A stretch of 64,000 bases of DNA from Prorocentrum cordatum (lineage: Eukaryota; Sar; Dinophyceae; Prorocentrales; Prorocentraceae): contig CAUYUJ010003914.1 of NCBI GenBank assembly GCA_963575745.1, positions 444,501 through 508,500 on the forward strand. Direction: 5' to 3'. Made by a program: the position numbers and the translations under genes. Shown here in pieces: positions 57,497-64,000 of the stretch (position 1 is its first letter; the number at the start of each line of letters is the position of its first letter). The notes beneath the pieces were generated by a model, which saw only the letters and a program-made list of their open reading frames with translations, did no database searches and had not been told where the DNA came from.

Positions 57497-58560
57497 TATG
57501 TATGTATGCATGCATGCATGTATGTATGTACGTACGTATGTATGTCTGTATTGATTAATGTATGTATGTGTGTACATATGTGTGCATGCAAACATGTACG
57601 CATGTGCATATCTATGCATGTACACATGCATGCTTTTTGTATGGATGCATGCATGCATGTATGCATGTCTGACTCTATGTGTGTATGCATGTATGCATGC
57701 GTTGATATAGGTATGCATGCATGCATCTTTGTACGCATTTATATATACATATGTATACATGTACGTTTACAGGCATCCGTGTATGCATGCATGTATGCAT
57801 GTATTCATGCATGCATGCAAGTATGCATGCAGACATTCATGTATACGTACGTATACGTATGTATGTAGACAGGTAGGTTGGCATGTATGCATGCACGCAT
57901 GCATGTTTGTTTGGTTGTTTGTACCTTTATATGTATGTAAGTTTGCATGCATTTATGCATGTATGTATGTATTTTGTGTACATTTGCACAGTTATATGTA
58001 TATGTGCATATGCATGCACATGTATATGTTTGTATATGCATATGTATAAGTATACGCACACGTACGCGTGCATGTATGTACGTAAATATGAATGTATGCA
58101 CTATGCGTGTACGTCTGCTTACATGCATGTATATGTGTATATATGTATGCGCATACACATATTTGCATGTATTTATGAATGTACGTATGTATGCATGTAT
58201 ATGTGTATGTGTGTAGGCGCGTGTGTATGCATATGCGTATTGTATGTATTTATGTATGTGTGTACCTACGCATGCATGTGTGTATATACGTATGCATGCA
58301 CGCATGCACGTGTACATGCATATATATATGCATGTACGTACGTATGTATGTATACGTGTGTATGAATGCACGCATGCATGCATGTATGTTTGTATGCATG
58401 CATGTATGCATCGACGCATGCATTCATGCATGCATGTATGTATGCAGGCATGGTTACATGTACGTATTTATGCATGCATGCGTGCATGCATACATTCATA
58501 TCTGTCTGTCTACCTGTCTGTCTGTGTGCATGTATGGGTGTGTGCACCTATACACACACG
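57497..58560 (+). repeat. (ATGC/ATGT)n tetranucleotide array, block 1
   Basis: More than 1 kb in which almost every fourth base starts ATG(C/T), with drift to ACG(T/C). GCATGCATGC palindromes are frequent. All six frames stay open for long distances (Met/Cys/His/Tyr-rich), a purely compositional effect. Confidence 0.95.
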
Positions 58561-58619
58561 ACTTATTTTTCAATACCTAATGGCTTTTAGCCTATCCCGC
58601 AATCGTGCCTGGGTTGCGG

Positions 58620-59080
58620 GGCAGGGTCGTCAGGGATGCTTCTTGGGGTCTCTTTGGGAGCGCTCTCGGGGGCCTCTCGGGGGCAGTTGTGGGACTTCTT
58701 GTGAGCCTCTGGAGGGCCTCTTCGGAGCCTTTTTGGGGCCTCTTGGGGGGCTCTTGGCGGCCTCTCGGGGGCCTCTGGGGGCCTGGGGGCTTCCCGGGGC
58801 CGAGAGGTCGACATGTCCATTCGGGGACCCCTCTTGGAGCCGTCTTGGGGGCCATCTTGGGCCGTCTTGAGGCCATCTTGGCCGTTTTGGGACCCTCTTG
58901 GAGGCCTGTTGGGCCGTCTTGAGGCGACCTGTGGGGCCTCATGGGCCGTCCTGTAGCGTCGGGAGGCCGAAACGGCGAGACCGCCAACGTCTTTCAAACA
59001 CGGGGGGGACATCACTGATTTTTGTCTACTCGGAGGTCTCTTGGAGGCCCCTGGGGGCGTCTTGGCGGCATCCTCGGGCG
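58620..59080 (+). repeat. Low-complexity CTCTTGGGGGC block
   Basis: Same word set as 51955-52625. It separates the two tetranucleotide arrays. CCCTCTTGGAGCCGTCTTGG and the near-identical CGAGACCGCC ending recall 52250-52290. Confidence 0.65.
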
Positions 59081-59084
59081 TAGG

Positions 59085-59086
59085 TA

Positions 59087-59132
<46 letters not shown>

Positions 59133-60335
59133 GTTTATACACATTATATATATACACATACATATAGGTATAGATGTGTGCATATACACCTTGTATATAT
59201 ATATATAGCGGTGTGTGTATATGTAGGTAGACAGATCGGTTGTTTGTCGGTCGATCGGTCGGTCGGTCGGTGGGTGTGCGGGTGGGTCGACAGGTATGTA
59301 GGTATGTATGTATGAATGCATACATGCATGCATGCACACATACATGCAAGTATGTAGGTATGTAGGTCTGTAGGTGGCAGATACGATTGTATGTATGCAT
59401 GTATGTAGGTACGTAGGTATGTATATACGTAGGGTTGTAGACACATAGGTATGTATGCAGGTATATATTTAACAGGTATCTAGGTATACATGCATGTATG
59501 CATGCATGTATGTAAATATGCACGCATTTGTGCACGTGAATTTATGCATATGTGTATGCATGTATGCATACAGGTCGGCATGCATGCATGTAGGTATATA
59601 TATATATACATATATACATTCACGTGTTTCTGCACGCACGCATGCATGTACAATCGTGCCAACTTATGTATGTATGCATGTTTACAGGTATGTACATGTG
59701 TAGGTATGTGTGTATACACACGCATAGGCATACATGTATCCATGCATACATGCATGCACACACCTATATATATGTATATATATACACACATGTATGCATG
59801 CATGTACATGTATATACGTATGCATGCATGCATGTATATACATGCACATATTTGTGCATCTATGTATACATGTACTTATGTCGGTATGCATGCACGCATG
59901 TATGCATACATACATGCATGCACACGTACACAACTCGTTATGCATGTATATACGATCAACTGGCTGCATGTATACATGCATGCATGCAGGTATGCATGCA
60001 TGTATGTACGCATGTCCGTATGTATGTATACATGCATGCACGCATGTATTAAGTTCGGCATGCATGCATGTTTATATGCATGTATCGATGCATGCTTGTA
60101 CCTATGTATGTATGCATGCATGTACATTTGCATGAGGTTATGCAGGTATGTATGCAGGTATGTATGTATGCATGCATGCATGTATGTATGTATGTACGTA
60201 TGCATGTATGTATGCATGCATGCATGCATGCATGTGTATGTATGCATGCATGGATGCATGCATGTATGCATGCACGTATATATGTGGTCGTGCAAGTTTA
60301 TGCATGTTTAAGCATGCACGTATACACATGTACAC
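59085..60335 (+). repeat. (TA)n and (ATGC/ATGT)n tetranucleotide array, block 2
   Basis: (TA) at 59094-59128, (GGTC)n near 59247-59270, then GTAGGTAT and GCATGCATGTATGTA units to 60330. Confidence 0.95.
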
Positions 60336-61290
60336 AGACAAGGAAAACTCACGAGAGACATCGTCGCAATCTCAATATATATATATATATATATATATAG
60401 TGCTCTTTCTCTCTATATACATACACAGAGACAGAGAGAGAGAGAGCAATGGAGAGAGAGGGATAGGGATACTCACAGGTAGATGAATAGAGGGAGGCAG
60501 GTAAGGGGAGGGAGTCGAGAGAGTCTGGATGGGATGGGTGGAACATGTTTCGGGCAGCTTTGGGGTATGAGGAGGGCGCAGGAAGCGCTAGTGCGACAGC
60601 AGTAGTGTCTGCTTACCGTCCTCCGTGTCCCCCCCTACCCCATGTGTCTCCTCTCTCCTCATCTCTCCTCGTAGTCCGTTCTTGCCTTCCGTGGTGGGTT
60701 CGCAGCCCGCCAGCAACGACTTTTTTCTGCAGCGGCGGCGACGGGGCGTGTGCGTCACAGCTCTCGCCTGAGCGAGAGCGCGGGTGGAGGTGCACGTTCA
60801 GCAGGACGACGATCGAGAGGGAGTATGGGGGAAATGGAGGGGGACGAGGAGGGTGCCGCCCGACTCCCCGCCCGACTTCCTGGTCGACGTTCCGCCTGGC
60901 ACTGCCGCCTGTCCCGTGCGGGCGAAGCCGAACTTGGATGTTGGGGCTCTTGAGCGTCGCCCCCTCGGAGCGACGTGCCCCCCCGTCCGCTTCTCCTCCC
61001 TCTCCCACTCCTGGTCTGTCCCTCCACACTTACCCAATATGAATACTACGCTCCTTGCTCCCCTGATGACGTCCGGAAGAAATCTGGCCCCCCTCCGCGT
61101 ATGGTTTTCTACACAGGACTCCCGTGATTTTTTTTGTGCTCCCGCTGAAGCGCTGTCCTCATTTTTGGGCCTCTGCTTGTTCCGAATCTTTCTCCTGCTG
61201 CAGCGCTGGCCTCATTTCTGCGCTCGTTCCTGGCCTTCCTTCCAAATAGGCATCAAAATCTAGAAGATGCCCTCCGAAAAGTCATCGGAA
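60336..61290. other. Unassigned, with (TA)n and (AG)n tracts
   Basis: (TA)n at 60377-60399 and (AG)n at 60431-60446. Open frames at 60545-61042 and 60784-61263 are Pro/Arg/Ser-rich without recognised domains. Confidence 0.35.
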
Positions 61291-61800
61291 GTGATTCTTC
61301 GGTGTCGATTTGTTGATTTTTTGGGCCGCAGAACCCCCCCTCTGTGGGGCGTCATCGTTTTCAGGAAGTATCAAGCGGGAGCCCCGTTTCTGCTATGAGA
61401 CGGCGATGTTGAAAGTAGAGCCAGCGGGTGCTCTCCATCAGCCCCGCCTTGCAAGGAGCTTTTCGGGGAGCCAAAGGAGCTAGACATGGAGCCACGACTC
61501 CAGACCGGCCCAGGCGTCTCGAAGGCGATCCACTTACCCTCCAAAGAACCTGGCGCCATGCCATGACATGCTGTGCGGTGTTGTGTTCTGCGCCGCTGTG
61601 CGATGCCATGCTTCGCGTTGCAATGCTTTGTGGTGCAATGCTTTATTGCGCAATGCCGCGTCATGCTATGGCATTCTACGCCATGCCGTGCTCTTCTACG
61701 CCATGCCATGCCGTGCTCTACCATGCATCGCGTACCCTCTCGCGATGATTGCCCTGCTCGACATCCGATTATGCGAATAGAAACTATACCTACGCCATGG
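61291..61800. other. GGTGTCGATT phrase and ATGCC/GTGCTG low complexity
   Basis: 61297-61318 (GGTGTCGATTTGTTGATTTT) matches the phrase found once per unit in the 54-56 kb higher-order repeat. 61555-61735 is low-complexity ATGCCATGC/GTGCAATGC DNA. No gene. Confidence 0.5.
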
Positions 61801-62520
61801 TAAGGGATGGGAAGGAGGGGTAGGACGTCAGATATGACGCGAGCGCATCTAGCTTGCCCTTGCCCCCCTCCCCGTCCTCCCCCATCCCCCTTCTGCCCCT
61901 CCCCCTCCCCTTTCTCTTCCTCGCCCCCCCCCCCCCCGAGGTGGAGGTGCGGTGGAAGGAGGAGGGCAGAGGGTTGGGGGCGTTGAGGGGAGGGGATAGT
62001 GGAAGGGGCAACCCCTCCCAAAGGGGAAGCAGGGGTTGGAAGAGTTGCCTCTCTCGGCCACCTGCGCCCGGAAGGCTGGTGGGATTACGCTGAGACGTCG
62101 GGTCCAGCCGTTCTTTGCCTGGTTGCTCCTCTTCCCCTCCCTCCCCGCTCTGCTCGCCTCTCCCCGCTTCCATTCCCGCATCCGCCCCCCGACTCGGCGC
62201 AAAGGGTCGGGCCTCCTCCCCGCCGAGGGCGGCCGATGGAATTCGGCTCGATCGAGCACCCGTATGAGGCTGGAGGCAGCCTCGAGGCAGCGCTGCCCTC
62301 GGGGGAGGGCTGCGCGGGGGATGGGTGCGCGGGTGTGGGTGGGGGGGGGGGGAGGCGCGGGCCTGGGCCTGGTCCTGGTCGATCTTAGGGCTTGTGTGTG
62401 TGTGTGTGTGTGGCCTTCCTCTGTGCTCGCTTCTCGTTGCTCCTCGCGCTGCCATCGGTCTTTCCCTCCGCTCAACCCCGTTCTGCCCCTTCCCTCCTTG
62501 CCTCCTTTCCTCGTTCCTTC
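61801..62520. other. C- and G-rich stretch, no gene
   Basis: C-run at 61924-61937, G-run near 62338-62352 and (TG)n at 62393-62411. Overlapping frames are compositional. Confidence 0.4.
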
Positions 62521-62620
62521 TCTCTCCTCCTCCTCCTCCTCCTCCTCCTCCTCCTCCTCCTCCTCCTCCTCCTCTCCTCCTCCTCCTCCTCCTCCTCCTC
62601 CTCCTCCTCCTCCCCTCGTC
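62521..62620 (+). repeat. (CTC)n tract
   Basis: Perfect CTC array with one slip at 62573. Confidence 0.95.
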
Positions 62621-63255
62621 TTCCCCCCTTCTCTCGCCTCCTTCTTCGGCCCTCCCCCTCGTCTCTTTGGGCTGGAACCGTCTCCGATCCAGCTCCGCCG
62701 CTGCTCTTGTTCGGGTTAACCAGGCTTGATGTGTTCTGGTTAGCAGCGTGTCTTCCTGCCTCTCTCTTTCTCTGTGTCTCTGTCTCTGTCTCTTTGCTCT
62801 CTCTCTCTCTCTCTCTCTCGCTCTCTCTTTTCCTGTATATATACACATATATACATGTATAACCTATATAAACAGATGCACCGCAATCTGAGTATACATC
62901 TGTCTCTCGTCTCTCGTATGTGTTCACGCCCTACCTCCGTGCTACATTTCTGGCACAGGCTTCCAGCATCCGGCATGCTGGGGTGTGATCCAGGGAATTC
63001 TAGCACCTTCCTGGGGAACCGCCCGCTACACGGCTCCAACCTTCTGCCTTCCCCTTCCGCTACTCCCTCTATTTCGTGGACCGCATGCGTCTTCTGCACG
63101 AGGAGTCGATGTTTCAGGGCCTGGCGCACAGGCGTGACTCTGGTCACCCTTCCCAGAGTGAGCAGATCCTACGCCTCTCGAGTGCAGTACGCGTTGTCTT
63201 CGGTTTCTCACCTCTGTCCTCTTCCGCTCCTATTCGGCTTCCCCTCTTTCAGCGA
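62621..63255. other. Unassigned; CT and TA patches
   Basis: (CT)n at 62796-62826 and TATATACA at 62838-62860. A 165-codon frame (62774-63271) has no recognised domain. Confidence 0.35.
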
Positions 63256-63420
63256 GCGAAGAACGGTATAAAATAAACTTTTTCGCTGTCGGGGTCGCCT
63301 GTCCCTTGGCGTCTGGAAAGTTTATGCCCCTACGGTGCCACCGTAAGGGTATAAACTTTCCAGCCGCCCAGGGACAGGCGCCCCCGACAGCGAAAATGTT
63401 TGTTTTATACCGTTCTTCGC
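63256..63420. mobile_element. 165-bp foldback element with about 75-bp arms
   Basis: GCGAAGAACGGTATAAAATA... and ...TTTTATACCGTTCTTCGC are inverses. The arms pair on through GACAGCGAAAA, GGGACAGGCG and CTGGAAAGTTTAT to the centre at about 63334-63342 (GGTGCCACC). Few mismatches, so recent or functional. No target duplication found. Confidence 0.75.
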
Positions 63421-64000
63421 CCGTTAATTCTTGCTCCTCCCTCACCTCACGTTCCTTCGTGCCGGCGTCTTCGTTTCACCTCGGAGGACTGGGCGATGGC
63501 GTTTCCTTCGGCAGGCTCTGCGGCTGGGCTCCCTGCCGACTCCCCAGCTCTGTCTCCCACGCCGGCTTCGCCTCTCGCCTCCTTCCCCGCCGCTTTCTCC
63601 TCCCTACCTCCATCCTCCGTTGGGTCTCCCGAGGGGATGGAGGGAGGGATGGAGCAACCGATGGGAGGGCTGGAACTGATGGGAGGGATGAAGAGGCAGG
63701 GGTGAGGGGCGTGCAGGTTTCGGCTCCGCGCTGTCCCAGCGTTCCCGCAGAGCCCTCCCGTGGGGTTCTCCGCCATTGCCTTCCCGCTGCTGGTTCAAGT
63801 GAAGCCTCGCAGTGGCACTCCGAGGTTGGTTTCCGTTGCTGGAACGGGGCCCCTAGGCGGGCTGGCTTTTCTGTGATTCGTGGAGGGGGGGAAGGGCCCT
63901 CGTCGCCAAGGCTGGACCACCCGTCTCGAACGGCCAGGTCGGGACGGTGTCCGAGAGGGGCGGGGGACGCTTCTGAGCGCTTGCTTCGCTGGCCAGAGAA
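63421..64000. other. No gene recognised
   Basis: Open frames at 63400-63705 and the opposite strand are Pro/Ser/Gly-rich. GGGATGGAGG/GGGAGGGATGG repeats are at 63635-63700. Nothing else seen up to the right edge. Confidence 0.35.

Noticed and set aside
57483-60400. Long Met/Cys/His/Tyr-rich proteins in the ATGC/ATGT arrays
   Set aside because: Artefact of the 4-nt repeat, present on both strands and in overlapping frames.

Overview
The window reads as repeat-dominated nuclear DNA of a protist with a very large genome, most likely a dinoflagellate. The inference rests on: one recognisable cellular gene (a plastid-type Deg/HtrA serine protease) whose apparent introns use GA and GC donors; a large majority of bases in transposons, satellites and microsatellites; and LINE remnants with dinoflagellate-like RT and RNase H sequences. 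No spliced-leader relic, tRNA or rRNA was recognised, so the assignment is moderate.

Layout. 0.2-6.35 kb (minus strand): a split Deg1-like protease gene, with two catalytic exons at 218-1015 and a candidate targeting exon at 6177-6347 separated by a putative 5.2-kb intron full of foldback elements. 6.4-12.0 kb: GC-rich DNA with foldback (MITE-like) elements, a 64-bp tandem array (9.35-10.59 kb) and a nested 200-bp MITE, ending at a 100-N assembly gap (12005-12104). 12.1-12.66 kb: 3' end of a LINE with an RNase H-like domain. 12.66-30.34 kb and 35.1-39.1 kb: a dense nest of short non-autonomous elements sharing one design: 5' end A(C/A)CTCGTAGAGC..., its inverted copy near the 3' end, then a terminal hairpin ending CAGT. 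One subfamily carries tandem ~178-bp units. 30.34-35.1 kb: a decayed LINE (ORF1, endonuclease, RT, RNase H). 35.72-37.30 kb: a 1.6-kb insertion with a 360-codon acidic-repeat reading frame. 39.6-42.26 kb: a second, different LINE, heavily mutated. 43.8-45.22 kb: a third copy of the RNase H-type LINE 3' end. 46.2-64 kb: dispersed 300-bp repeats, (GGA)/(CTC) tracts, CTCTTGGG-type low-complexity blocks, a 64-bp satellite, a three-copy 0.65-0.72-kb higher-order repeat, 2.3 kb of ATGC/ATGT tetranucleotide DNA and two more foldback elements.

Main results. (1) The 12-39 kb repeats look like a Helentron/Helitron2-style family: four nested insertions restore an uninterrupted host when removed, without target duplication, each at a TT dinucleotide, and one has an empty-site paralogue in this window. 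(2) All three RNase H-bearing LINE 3' ends carry the domain in circularly permuted order (C-terminal half before N-terminal half), and in one copy both halves lie in one open frame. (3) The hairpin of the first family is repeatedly interrupted by LINE ends and by the 36-kb insertion, so it looks like an insertion hotspot.

Most long open frames here are stop-free microsatellite or GC-rich low-complexity sequence and are not called as genes. Boundaries of diverged repeats are approximate because no alignment could be run.
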